64,000 nucleotides of DNA, taken from assembly GCA_004028745.1 (NCBI GenBank), contig RAZP01000029.1, positions 1 to 64,000 of the forward strand, read 5' to 3'. The DNA is from Prosthecochloris sp. (GTDB taxonomy: Bacteria > Bacteroidota > Chlorobiia > Chlorobiales > Chlorobiaceae). The translations under genes were made by a program, and so were the position numbers. The notes under the pieces were generated by a model. The model was not told the origin of the DNA, searched no databases, and saw only the letters and a list, made by a program, of their open reading frames with translations. Numbering within the stretch: position 1 is the stretch's first letter; every line of letters begins with the position of its first letter. Below are positions 25,843-34,420 of this stretch, piece after piece.

Positions 25843-26529
25843 TTAATTACGGTGCAGTATGCCGTCTTCCATACGCAGGCACCGATCCGCCGTTGCTGCA
25901 TATTCTTCGTTATGGGTCACGATAATGAAAGAGGTGCGGTGTTCCTTGCTGAGGTTTGCCATAAGGTCATAGAGTATCGAACTGTTTTTACTGTCGAGGT
26001 TGCCGCTTGGCTCGTCGGCCAGAATCATCATCGGTGAGTTCATCAAGGCGCGGGCGATTGCCACTCGCTGCTGTTCTCCACCTGAAAGTTCCGCGGGGAG
26101 GTGGTTCAGGCGATTGCCAAGCCCAAGCTTTTCAAGCATCTCCGAAGCTTTTTCTTTTGCCGGATTGAGCTTTCCAGTGGCTATGAACTCTGCCATGGCA
26201 ACGTTTTCAACGGCTGAAAAATCGGAGAGCAGATGGTGAAATTGAAAGACAAAGCCGATTTTTCTGTTTCTAAAAGCGGCAAGAACCTTTTGCGGAAGGG
26301 TATAGTGCCCATCACGGAATATGGGCTCACCGTTGAAGATAATTTCGCCGCTGTCGGGAGTATCGAGCGTGCCGAGCATGTTGAGCAGTGTGGTTTTGCC
26401 GCTGCCCGAGGCGCCGACAACCGTGACCATCTCTCCGTCGCCGACCGTCAGGTCGATGCCCCGGAGAATGTCTATTTTTTTCTGACCTGGAAGAGTGTAT
26501 GATTTATGTATGTTGCGAGCTTCAAGCAT
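25843..26529 (-). CDS. lolD: Lipoprotein-releasing system ATP-binding protein LolD
   Basis: The 228-residue ABC ATPase has Walker A GASGSGKTT, Q-loop FQFHHLLSDFSAVENVAM, signature LSGGEQQRVAIARAL, Walker B MILADEPSGNLD and switch His in IVTHNEEYA. The FQFHHLL and DFSAVENV words are those of LolD rather than other MacB-like ATPases. With LolC/E it lifts mature triacyl lipoproteins from the inner membrane to LolA. No lolC/E partner is adjacent here, which is unusual; it may be encoded elsewhere. It sits downstream of proA. Confidence 0.9.
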   Translation of the reverse strand: MLEARNIHKSYTLPGQKKIDILRGIDLTVGDGEMVTVVGASGSGKTTLLNMLGTLDTPDSGEIIFNGEPIFRDGHYTLPQKVLAAFRNRKIGFVFQFHHLLSDFSAVENVAMAEFIATGKLNPAKEKASEMLEKLGLGNRLNHLPAELSGGEQQRVAIARALMNSPMMILADEPSGNLDSKNSSILYDLMANLSKEHRTSFIIVTHNEEYAATADRCLRMEDGILHRN

Positions 26530-26532
26530 GTA

Positions 26533-26688
26533 AAAAACTGTTGATTTGCTTATTCGTTGATTTGTTGAATCGCAGGGATGAATAATTATTTGCTCACTGC
26601 CATTTGAATACTGCCGGTTGATTTCATTCAGACTTCTGTATTTGGGTTTTCTTTAAACAACTCAACAGTTCAACAAATCAACAATGTA
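26533..26688. repeat. Pair of GTTGA-rich tracts in opposite orientation between lolD and proA
   Basis: One tract lies at about 26538-26573 (CTGTTGATTTGC, CGTTGATTTGTTGAATCG). Another, inverted, lies at 26656-26683 (CAACTCAACAGTTCAACAAA). The two could pair into an imperfect stem around the intervening 80 bp. No gene is present. Confidence 0.55.
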
Positions 26689-27942
26689 TTATAGTCTTAT
26701 TTGCCCTTCACCTTCAATAATCCACTTATAGCTGGTCAATTCCTGGAGTGCCATGGGGCCTCGCGCATGGAGTTTCTGGGTGCTTATTCCAATTTCCGCT
26801 CCAAGGCTGAACTGTGCCCCGTCGGTAAATGCTGTAGAAGTATTGGCATAAACCACTGCTGCGTCAACCCGTTTGAGGAATTCATCCTTGACAGCGGGGT
26901 CTGAAGCGATTATCGCTTCACTGTGCATGGAGCTGTACCGTGCTATATGGTCCAGGGCTTCTTCAAGGTTCGAGACGGTTTTTACCGATAGTTTCAGAGA
27001 AAGGTATTCCGTGCCAAAGTTTTCCGGCCCTGCTTTTTTCATGAGTTCCGAAGGATACCGTCCCAGCAGAGCGGGATAGGCATCCTCATCGGCAAAGATT
27101 ATTACCTTTTTTTCGGCAAGCGGTTCAACAATTGATGCAAGGTCGTCCAAGCGGTCTCTATGGATGAGCAGCGTATCGAGCGCATTGCAGACGCTCGGTC
27201 TCCTTGTCTTGGCATTGAAGACGATTTCCCTGCCCATTTGAATATCACCGCTTTTATCAAAATAAGTATGCACAATACCGGCGCCGGTTTCTATTACCGG
27301 AACTGAAGAGTTTTTTCGGGCAAAATCGATAAGCTGCTGACTTCCCCTTGGAATGATAATATCAATGTAGCCGACCGCGTTGAGCATGATTTCCGCCGCT
27401 TCACGTTCAGCGGGAAGCAGATACAGTGTGTCAGGGCTGACGTTGTGCCTGCGCAGAACATCATGAATAAGCTCGACAATCGCAATATTCGAGTACATCG
27501 CGTCACTGCCGCCTTTCAATACCGTTGCGTTGCCTGATTTCAAGCAAAGTGAGAAAACGTCGAACGTTACGTTCGGTCTCGATTCGTATATGATGCCCAC
27601 AATACCCAGCGGGACCGTAGTTTTTTTCAACAGCAAGCCATTCGGCAAAGCTCTGTTTTCGAGAATCCTGCCAACAGGTGATGAGAGCCCCGCCACGTTT
27701 CGAATGTCGTTGGCAATGGCTTCAAGGCGTGAATCATCGAGCAGCAGCCTGTCATATTTCGGATTGTCCGGGTCCATTCTGTCGAGGTCCTTCCGGTTGG
27801 CTTCAAGGATTGCTTGGGCTCTGCCGGGTATCCGATCCGCAAGGTCGGTCAATATGTCGTTGATATCACTGTCCGGGAGCATGCAGAGTTTTCTGCTTGC
27901 TTCTCTGACCTCCTCAAGTTGCTTGTAAATAGCTTCTTTCAT
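26689..27942 (-). CDS. proA: Gamma-glutamyl phosphate reductase (glutamate-5-semialdehyde dehydrogenase)
   Basis: The 417-residue enzyme carries out the second step of proline synthesis, reducing glutamyl-5-phosphate with NADPH. PLGIVGIIYESRPNVTFDVF near residue 110, LIIPRGSQQLI-type NADP-site words and the catalytic cysteine in TRRPSVCNALDTLL are family hallmarks. The length is standard. Its partner proB lies 15 kb away at 42811-43896, on the same strand and beyond an accessory island. The start ATG 27942 leads MKEAIYKQLEEVREAS. Confidence 0.97.
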   Translation of the reverse strand: MKEAIYKQLEEVREASRKLCMLPDSDINDILTDLADRIPGRAQAILEANRKDLDRMDPDNPKYDRLLLDDSRLEAIANDIRNVAGLSSPVGRILENRALPNGLLLKKTTVPLGIVGIIYESRPNVTFDVFSLCLKSGNATVLKGGSDAMYSNIAIVELIHDVLRRHNVSPDTLYLLPAEREAAEIMLNAVGYIDIIIPRGSQQLIDFARKNSSVPVIETGAGIVHTYFDKSGDIQMGREIVFNAKTRRPSVCNALDTLLIHRDRLDDLASIVEPLAEKKVIIFADEDAYPALLGRYPSELMKKAGPENFGTEYLSLKLSVKTVSNLEEALDHIARYSSMHSEAIIASDPAVKDEFLKRVDAAVVYANTSTAFTDGAQFSLGAEIGISTQKLHARGPMALQELTSYKWIIEGEGQIRL

Positions 27943-28115
27943 GTCTTATATGCTTGCGCAGTATCGTTGTGCTTTACTTCCCGAATGTAACAAAAAAAAC
28001 TGTAGTCAGGGCTCTGATTTGGGGCTCGCTTCTTTTTTCCTGTTTCTTCTTGAACCTTGCGTTGTGCTTTGTGAGTTTACGGTTAACTATATCTTTTAAA
28101 AGAGACATTTCTTAT

Positions 28116-28254
28116 GGGAACCTCTGTTAATTTGTTCCGTGTCTCGATTACTTCGTTGCCCCGACCTTGTCGGGATCGAAATCCTCATGTCCCGACTTGT
28201 CGGGGCTCCGCCCGCCTCGTACTCAAAGCACTCACGACAATCAATAGAGGCTCC
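28116..28254 (+). repeat. Inverted-repeat element, copy C
   Basis: It opens GGGAACCTCTGTTAATTTGT and closes ACAATCAATAGAGGCTCC, flanked on both sides by TTATG, a possible 5-bp target duplication. Two CCCGAC-type palindromes lie inside (28159-28174 and 28190-28205). The remaining 425-bp gap between proA and the VanZ-like gene shows no coding frame. Confidence 0.85.
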
Positions 28255-28366
28255 TTTATGTTGAGCCCTCAATTTTTTTTCACAAAACACGAATCCGTGC
28301 TATATTACTTGGCTTATACTTATAATGCCTCGTAACCTGTATAAGTAAAAAATCTTAGGTTATTAT

Positions 28367-28834
28367 GTGATGGCCACAACCAAGAGAAAACGAAGTATCA
28401 GTATTTTCCTGGCAGCAGGGTGTCTTTTGGCGGGTTCAACTCTTTACCTTCTTTTCCGTCCGACAACTCTTTTGATGTTTCACTGGGCTGACTCGGCGGG
28501 GTTGATGGGGTCAGTGGTAACTATGCGCACTTGGGCAAATGGTTTCGATAAATACCTTCCGGCTTGGATTGTTTATTCATTACCGTTTGCTCTCTGGGTT
28601 TTCTCCTATCTGTTTTTTATGGGAAGGATATGGAAGAATTCGACATCACCGGTTCGCCATGTTTGGTTTTGGTGCATTCCCGTGATCGCGATTGCAGTTG
28701 AGCTTGCGCAAAGCACCCGAATCGTTCCGGGCAGTTTTGACACCGGAGATCTGATCGCCCTTATTCTTGCAACAATTTTTGGTTTCTTTGGAACAAAACT
28801 CATTCAACTAAAAAAGGAAGTGACAGAATTATGA
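28367..28834 (+). CDS. VanZ-like family membrane protein
   Basis: This 155-residue protein has four predicted membrane helices (about 11-29, 62-85, 98-115, 126-145). The stretch AIAVELAQSTRIVPGSFDTGDLIALILATIFG resembles the VanZ-like signature, a Glu-Gln-x-Arg patch followed by D-x-x-D/N. VanZ relatives include a teicoplanin-resistance factor, but most are of unknown role. Its stop overlaps the start of the OB-fold gene (ATGA), so the two are translated together. It opens the accessory island after proA. Confidence 0.65.
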   Translation: MMATTKRKRSISIFLAAGCLLAGSTLYLLFRPTTLLMFHWADSAGLMGSVVTMRTWANGFDKYLPAWIVYSLPFALWVFSYLFFMGRIWKNSTSPVRHVWFWCIPVIAIAVELAQSTRIVPGSFDTGDLIALILATIFGFFGTKLIQLKKEVTEL

Positions 28835-29259
28835 ACAAAAACCTAAAAAAGCACATTACATCGCTTGTTGTTCTGGTAATGTTTGGCGTTTTGGCGGTTG
28901 GAAGCACTGACACGGACGTCGATACCCAGAATGTTCAATCACAGGCCCCGAGTTATGTTCTTTCAGCAAATGAGTTATACAGAGAGTACGAAAATAATGA
29001 GGTTGCTGCAGATTCAAAGTACAAGGGAAAAGTTGTCATGGTTTCCGGAACCATTCAAGATATAGGCAAGGACATTCTTGATGAGGCATATATAATAATT
29101 GGTGGCACAGGTTTTCTGGATGGCGTTCAATGTTTTTTTACAGAGAGCCAGCTTTCGGCAATTTCAGGCTTATCAAAAGGACAGCACGTTACGGTTAAAG
29201 GGGAAGTAGGAGGGAGAGTATTGGGACATGTTCTGGTTAAAAAAGCTGGCTTGCAATAA
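28831..29259 (+). CDS. Secreted OB-fold (tRNA_anti-like) protein
   Basis: The 142-residue product has a hydrophobic N-terminus (about 10-24) followed by a mature domain with the pattern of the tRNA_anti-like OB fold: SANELYREYENNEVAADSKY, then KGKVVMVSGTIQDIGKDI and GQHVTVKGEVGG. Such domains occur in exported proteins of unknown role and in membrane-anchored stress proteins. It overlaps the VanZ-like gene by four bases and probably acts with it at the membrane. No lipobox is seen. Confidence 0.7.
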   Translation: MNKNLKKHITSLVVLVMFGVLAVGSTDTDVDTQNVQSQAPSYVLSANELYREYENNEVAADSKYKGKVVMVSGTIQDIGKDILDEAYIIIGGTGFLDGVQCFFTESQLSAISGLSKGQHVTVKGEVGGRVLGHVLVKKAGLQ

Positions 29260-29383
29260 GTACTGACAAGAAGTTATACAAACCGGGAATTCCGCTGTAT
29301 TTTACCAATGTAGGTGAATTTGACCGTAAGGTGTATCGATAGATAGTCAATAATAAAAAATGATAAGCAAGGAATAACATACC

Positions 29384-29626
29384 ATGCCATTAGCAAGATG
29401 TCGTCGATGCGGCGGGGATGGACGCCACAGCGATCAGAATCCAACCAGACCAGGTGTGTACGACTGGTGCGCGGGCTGTTCCGGGGATGGGGAGGTCAAT
29501 GTGGTTGATCTTGGGAATTTATGTAAACGGTGCGGCGGGGATGGGCGCCACAGTGATCAAAACCCGACTCGACCAGGGGTCTATGATTGGTGTGCCGGTT
29601 GCTCCGGTACAGGCTACGCCGGTTAG
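29384..29626 (+). CDS. Tandem zinc-finger-like mini-protein (two DnaJ-type Cys repeats)
   Basis: The 80-residue protein contains two copies of a 31-residue unit at 6-36 and 47-77. Each has CxxCGGDG, then RHSDQNPTRPGVYDW, then CAGCSGxG. The paired CxxCxGxG motifs resemble the zinc sites of DnaJ, and each unit could bind one zinc. Residues 8-34 and 49-75 are identical in protein, yet 17 of those 27 codons differ, all synonymously. That shows an old duplication under strong protein-level selection, so this is a real gene. ATG 29384 follows AAGGAATAACATACC. The broken dipeptidase follows. No function is known to me. Confidence 0.8.
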   Translation: MPLARCRRCGGDGRHSDQNPTRPGVYDWCAGCSGDGEVNVVDLGNLCKRCGGDGRHSDQNPTRPGVYDWCAGCSGTGYAG

Positions 29627-29713
29627 CTTCAGGTTTCTGGGGCTAAGAAAAAAATGTTCTGATTTTGAGCCTTTTTCCCCTGTTTCCTCTTATCGAGAAA
29701 AAAAGGAGCTCTC

Positions 29714-30470
29714 ATGAAAAAGGTCATTGCGGTTACGTTGTTGCTCAGTTTGATGAGCGCGGTGCAGGCTTTCGCTTGTACGACAATCCTTGTCACAAAG
29801 GGGGCATCGGCAGATGGCTCGGTCATGGTGGCTCATTCTGACGACAGTGAATTGTTTGATCAGCGTCTGGTTTACGTTCCTGCAGCGAATCATGAGCCGG
29901 GATCATTACGGCCGGTTTACTATGATGCATCATCCCTGGGTGACCGTCCCGAATATCACAGCTACACGCTTCGCCGTTACGTGGGTACTCACCGCGGTCC
30001 GGATTACGACGATCCGAAATATCCTCAAAGCATTCCGCTCGGATACATCCCGCAAGTCGAGCATACCTACGCTTATTATGACGGAAATTACGCTATCATG
30101 AACGAGCATCAACTGATGTTTGGAGAATGCACTGATGTGGGCCTTCAATTTCGTGGCTAACTGGGCAGGTTTGAAATACAGTTATATAATCAAAGACATT
30201 CAGGAAAAACAGGAAGAAATCGAGCTGGCCGAGCTGGAAAGCATCAAAAAGATGGATAAACAGGCGGTGGAGGTTTACAAAAAAAATCCTGCACAAGCTC
30301 TGAAGCTGCTGACGGAATACAGCAGGAGTCAAGCTAACCAGGTTGTGAAAAGCTGGTGGGATTTCGCGTGGCTCCTGGTCGCTCGTTACGATGATGGTTA
30401 CATCAATGCACCTGGAAAGATGGCTCAGGAAGTCGGGTATCCTGACGAGTGGTACAGTAAATCAAAATGA
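29714..30470 (+). pseudogene. Family C69 dipeptidase, internally deleted and frameshifted
   Basis: The first frame (29714-30160) has a signal peptide and the N-terminal nucleophile Cys22 in AFACTTILVTKGASADGSVM, continuing through about 143 dipeptidase residues to GECTDVG. It then stops after LQFRG. The +1 frame (from about 30120 to 30470) holds the family's C-terminal part (WAFNFVANWAGLKYSYIIKD, ending near DEWYSKSK). Family members have about 450-550 residues, so roughly half is missing. The join lies near 30125-30150, where the two frames overlap. This is one deletion event in an otherwise readable gene. A functional product is unlikely. Confidence 0.85.
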
Positions 30471-30592
30471 CCGAACGGTCCGACGACGTATGAGAAAAGG
30501 GATGCTAAAACGGCCGGGCAGGGAGATGGAAAATGAAAAAACTGTCATATGTTCGATGATCCACAAGGGGATATAGAAAGGAGGTGATTGTC

Positions 30593-30715
30593 ATGAAGCC
30601 ATTGATTTTCTTGCTAATCCTCGGCTTGCTTTGTGTCGGGGGACCTTTGGCTGCGCAAAAAACACAGGTTCACCCTCCTGGCGAGGACGAACAGGTGCGT
30701 GAGGGGTTTAGATAA
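30593..30715 (+). CDS. Short secreted peptide (40 residues) with near-perfect ribosome site
   Basis: AAAGGAGGTGATTGTC precedes ATG 30593, an almost complete match to the end of 16S rRNA. The product starts MKPLIFLLILGLLCVGGPLA, a signal peptide cleaved near AAQ, and leaves only about 18 residues: QKTQVHPPGEDEQVREGF and a final Arg. It could be a secreted peptide or the 5' remnant of a larger secreted protein. No similar gene is recognised. Confidence 0.55.
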   Translation: MKPLIFLLILGLLCVGGPLAAQKTQVHPPGEDEQVREGFR

Positions 30716-31061
30716 AAAACCGTAGCAGGCGCATGTTGTTAGTCACGATGCGCTGACTGTTTCCCAATTCCTCCTCGTTTCATCATTTTTGGCAAAGAAT
30801 TACGCATTTTTTTGCATTTGTTGAGGCTATTAGTACATTTCTAATAGAAGTCTCACAAAGTGCCTTTCCTTTTTAGCCATAAGTACCCCGTTAGTTTTTA
30901 ATAAGTACAAGGAGTTGCCCGAACGCTTCTTGAGGTATTGCGCCCATCGCTCTGTTCTAACTCTTTTGCGCTTCAACAAATGGAGCCAAGTTACACCGCT
31001 AAACTTTGAGTTAACCAAAAAGCGGCTGCTAAAGCTAATATATTTTTTTGGATAAAAAGAT
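30716..31061. other. A+T-rich intergenic region at left edge of the radical SAM gene
   Basis: No gene is supported. One short hairpin, GCGCAT-N13-ATGCGC, lies at 30729-30753. A 62-codon minus-strand frame (30830-31018, starting MVNSKFSG) is basic and unlike any recognised protein; it could be a remnant of transferred DNA. Composition shifts to higher A+T about here and remains so to about 32.6 kb. Confidence 0.5.
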
Positions 31062-32609
31062 ATGTTATACCATAAAAGGGAAGAGGTGGTATTAGTAAAT
31101 CCGAGGTTAAACTCGATTAATAATAATTCGAGTTTTAACTGTTATAGATTTAAGTGTAATGAATTTACTGCTAATTTCCCTTTAGGTTTGATTTATCTTG
31201 CAAGTTATTTATTGAGCAACGGACATAAGGTGCGAATAATAGATGCAGAAAAAGTGTCTAAAAGTGAATCGTTTAAAGAGGTTCAAGATTCTTTGCCTAA
31301 TGCACTTGTTATTGGTATTACTGTGATGACACCTGCGTTACCGTATGCATTAGAATTATCAGAATTTGTCAAACATAATGCAAAAACAGTTCCTGTTGTA
31401 TGGGGCGGTATTCATCCTACTCTTTTCCCTGATGAAACAGTAAAAGATGATTTTATAGATTTCATTGTGGTTGGTGAAGGGGAGGTGCCCTTTAATAATT
31501 TAATTACTTGTCTAAAAAGCTGCAATTATAAAGGAATTCAAAAAATTCCAAATCTGATGGCTAAAAATAAAACTATTTCAAGACTGCGTGAAATGTTTTA
31601 TGATTTAGAGAAGCCACTTAAAGGTTACACTCGAAGTTCTGTAAATGGAAAGCTCGATAAATACTCCTTGCAAAAAAATGATATGTCAATAATTCAGGCC
31701 TATCAGCTGTTGGATTTTGAAAATTACATAAATGTTTTGCATGCAGACGGTACTGTCCAAAAGACTTTAGAAATTATTAGCAGCCGGGGTTGTCCCTATC
31801 ATTGTTCATTCTGTATAAATTCAATTTTAAATCGAGGAAGCTGGAAACCAGAGCCTGTTGATAAGCTGATTCAAAATATTAATGTTTTAGTTAATAAATA
31901 TTCGATTACACATCTTTTTTTTATGGATGAGTTATTCTTTTTCAGAATTAATAGAGCTGTAGAGATTATTAAGGGCATAAATGAGTTGAATATTACATGG
32001 GAGGCCAATATTCGAGCAGATTTTTTGAGAAAGGAGTTTATCTCTGATGGCTTGTTGAGATTTTTTAAACAAGCAGGTTGTAAAACTTTACGTATCGGAG
32101 CTGAAAGTGGTTCGCTTAGAATTCTAAGACTATTAAAGAAAAATATTTCTCCAAGAGATATATTGGATGCATTAGAGCGGTGTACTCATTTTGGTATATT
32201 GTGTAATTTTTCATTTATGATTGCAATTCCGGGGGAAACTAAGGAGGACATGAGAAAAACAATGAACCTTATTGAAAAAATATTGGAAATAGAGCCAAAA
32301 ACTGAGATAATTGGTCCTCAACCTTTCCGGCCATATCCGGGTAGTTTTTTGTTTAATAAATTGGTTGATCAAAAAGTTGTTGAAATACCCAATAGTCCAC
32401 AGGCTTGGCTAAAAAGCCCACTTTTAGCTAATTTATCATACTTGAATATAGTTACAGGAAAATTTGATAAGGATACCGTTAATTATTTATACGAATTAGG
32501 ATACACTTTAGGGTATGATATTAATAATTTGAAACGAAAGAATTTATGTGAAATTGATAGAGCGGGGAGGCGTTTTCAGAAAATGAAAAATAGAGAGCAC
32601 CTCTATTAA
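31062..32609 (+). CDS. B12-binding radical SAM protein, A+T rich, probably transferred
   Basis: The 515-residue product has an N-terminal cobalamin-type domain (FPLGLIYLASYLLSNGHKV, then VPVVWGGIHPTLFPDE and VVGEGEVPF) and a radical SAM core with C244-x3-C248-x2-C251 in SSRGCPYHCSFC. It belongs to the large class of methyltransferases and cyclases for natural products or lipids; the substrate is unknown. Codons are strongly A/T ending (AAA, TTA, ATT, AAT), unlike fmoA or dnaJ. The last codons CAC CTC TAT TAA lie in a fragment of the inverted-repeat element whose full copy D starts one base later, so the original C-terminus may be lost. Confidence 0.82.
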   Translation: MLYHKREEVVLVNPRLNSINNNSSFNCYRFKCNEFTANFPLGLIYLASYLLSNGHKVRIIDAEKVSKSESFKEVQDSLPNALVIGITVMTPALPYALELSEFVKHNAKTVPVVWGGIHPTLFPDETVKDDFIDFIVVGEGEVPFNNLITCLKSCNYKGIQKIPNLMAKNKTISRLREMFYDLEKPLKGYTRSSVNGKLDKYSLQKNDMSIIQAYQLLDFENYINVLHADGTVQKTLEIISSRGCPYHCSFCINSILNRGSWKPEPVDKLIQNINVLVNKYSITHLFFMDELFFFRINRAVEIIKGINELNITWEANIRADFLRKEFISDGLLRFFKQAGCKTLRIGAESGSLRILRLLKKNISPRDILDALERCTHFGILCNFSFMIAIPGETKEDMRKTMNLIEKILEIEPKTEIIGPQPFRPYPGSFLFNKLVDQKVVEIPNSPQAWLKSPLLANLSYLNIVTGKFDKDTVNYLYELGYTLGYDINNLKRKNLCEIDRAGRRFQKMKNREHLY

Positions 32610-32725
32610 GGGCACCTCTATAAATTGTCGTGAGCGACCTGAAGACAAGGCGGATGGAGCGCAGAAACCCTCTACTATCCGCCCAACGAAGTATTCGGGT
32701 CGCGCAACAAATTAATAGAGGTGTC
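32610..32725 (-). repeat. Inverted-repeat element, copy D (reverse orientation)
   Basis: It is 116 bp long, with GGGCACCTCTATAAATTGTC at the left and ACAAATTAATAGAGGTGTC at the right. Reverse-complemented, it shares GCGCGACCCGAATACTTCG and GCCTTGTCTTCAGGTCGCTC with copy A. A second partial end (AGCACCTCTATTAA, 32596-32609) abuts its left side and supplies the upstream gene's stop codon. Confidence 0.9.
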
Positions 32726-32761
32726 TAAGATTTGGGAAATCAAACGAAAGGGAGGAGCACT

Positions 32762-34420
32762 ATGCGTGTTATGAAAACGAATGATGGGTTGAAAGTTTTC
32801 GCGGTTTCAGGGACGTATGTTGTCATGCTTGGTTTTGATCTTCCTGAAGCAAGTTGCGATGGTCTTCTCGGCTTTTCCATTCACCGAGTTGACCATGCGG
32901 AGCGTGAGGCTTATTTTCTGTCGGGAATGAAAGCATTTGCTGAGACCGATCCAGGTTTTCCCGCCGGATCGCTTTATTCAACGAAGCACCATCCGGTCCA
33001 GAGTTTTCAGTGGGCCGATTATTCTGCAAAGCCAGGCCATGACTATACGTATACTATTACTGCTTTAAAAGGTACACCTGTTGATCTGATGCCTTTTGCG
33101 GAGACGATAATTGATATCACAACAGAAAGTCCTGAATCCGGCAATCACGATGTCTATTTCAATCGCGGAATTGCAGCGTCACAGGCTTATGTCCGTCGTT
33201 TTGGTGACAGAGTGCCCAAGGAAGTTCCGAACCAAAAGGCGTTTGAATGGCTGTCGCGCGGTTTGAACGAAGCTCTTGAAGAGTTCATCCGGTCAAGCGA
33301 GCCGGGACGTCACGCTCTCCGAATTGCAGCGTATGAGTTCAACTATGATGAACTACTCAAGGTAGTCAAAGAAGTTTTGGATACGGGCGTTGACATCAGG
33401 ATCGTATATGACGCACGCAAAGACAACCCGAAAATCCGTAACCGTGAAGCAGTGGCCGCTGCCGGCCTTGAGAGTGTAAGCCATGAGCGGACAAGACCCA
33501 AATCCTACATTTCCCATAACAAGTTTATCGTCAAGCTTCAGAACGGACAACCGAAATCGGTTTGGACAGGCGGTACGAATTTCTCCGAAGGCGGTATTTA
33601 CGGTCATTCCAATGTCGCCCATGTCGTTGAAGAAGAGAGGATTGCCGCAGCATTTCTTGACTACTGGACGGCACTTTCACAGGACCCGGAGAGCAGACCC
33701 TTAAAGGACAGTGTCGAGATGATTTCGCCACAGCCGCCTTTTCCACCGCACAAGGGAACGACCGTTCTGTTCAGTCCCCGCAAGAATCTCGACGCATTAG
33801 ACTGGTACGCAAAGCTTGCCATGAACGCTACGGATGGACTTTTCATGACCTTCGCATTCGGGATGAACGATATTTTCAAGAACGTCTATGAAAAAGCATG
33901 CGCGCCTTTCCGCCTTGCGCTGATGGAAAAGAAAACACGCTCGATGAGAGCCGGACCTGAAAGGGATGCAGAAGAACGCAAGATTCAGATGCTGCGAAAC
34001 ATGCCGGAAAATGTTTTTGCTATAGGAGATTTCGTCAGTACGAACAAGATCGACGGCTGGGTAAAAGAGAAGCTTACGAATCTAAACTCGCACGTGCGTT
34101 ATGTGCACAACAAGTTTATGCTTGTCGATCCTCTCACAGACGACCCTATTGTGGTTGCCGGCTCCGCAAACTTCAGTGACGCCTCGACCCGCCGGAACGA
34201 TGAGAATATGGTGATTACGAGGGGGAACAAGCGAGTCGCGGATATTTACCTTGGGGAGTTCATGCGGCTGTTTAGTCACCATGCGTTCCGTGAGTCCCTG
34301 CATTGGCGTGACCCCGATGAGCCTCCCAAACCATTGAAGAAGGATGACTGGTGGCGGGATTATTTTGGGCAAACGCCGCGTTCGACGCGAAGGAAATACT
34401 TTGCACGATCGAAGGTGTAA
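32762..34420 (+). CDS. Phospholipase D-family protein
   Basis: From ATG 32762, preceded by GGGAGGAG, the protein has 552 residues. Two HKD-type motifs are visible: SHNKFIVKLQNGQPKSVWTG with NFSEGG, and VHNKFMLVDPLTDDPIVVAG with NFSDAS. Each supplies one half of the two-fold active site of PLD enzymes, which cleave phosphodiesters of lipids or nucleic acids. The first 170 residues hold an unrecognised beta-rich domain, perhaps fibronectin-like. No signal peptide is seen, so a cytoplasmic nuclease or effector role is as possible as lipid hydrolysis. It begins right after repeat copy D. Confidence 0.87.
   Translation: MRVMKTNDGLKVFAVSGTYVVMLGFDLPEASCDGLLGFSIHRVDHAEREAYFLSGMKAFAETDPGFPAGSLYSTKHHPVQSFQWADYSAKPGHDYTYTITALKGTPVDLMPFAETIIDITTESPESGNHDVYFNRGIAASQAYVRRFGDRVPKEVPNQKAFEWLSRGLNEALEEFIRSSEPGRHALRIAAYEFNYDELLKVVKEVLDTGVDIRIVYDARKDNPKIRNREAVAAAGLESVSHERTRPKSYISHNKFIVKLQNGQPKSVWTGGTNFSEGGIYGHSNVAHVVEEERIAAAFLDYWTALSQDPESRPLKDSVEMISPQPPFPPHKGTTVLFSPRKNLDALDWYAKLAMNATDGLFMTFAFGMNDIFKNVYEKACAPFRLALMEKKTRSMRAGPERDAEERKIQMLRNMPENVFAIGDFVSTNKIDGWVKEKLTNLNSHVRYVHNKFMLVDPLTDDPIVVAGSANFSDASTRRNDENMVITRGNKRVADIYLGEFMRLFSHHAFRESLHWRDPDEPPKPLKKDDWWRDYFGQTPRSTRRKYFARSKV

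Noticed and set aside
30830..31018. 62-codon minus-strand frame in the A+T-rich gap
   Set aside because: No ribosome site or recognised motif; may be a remnant, but not supported as a gene.
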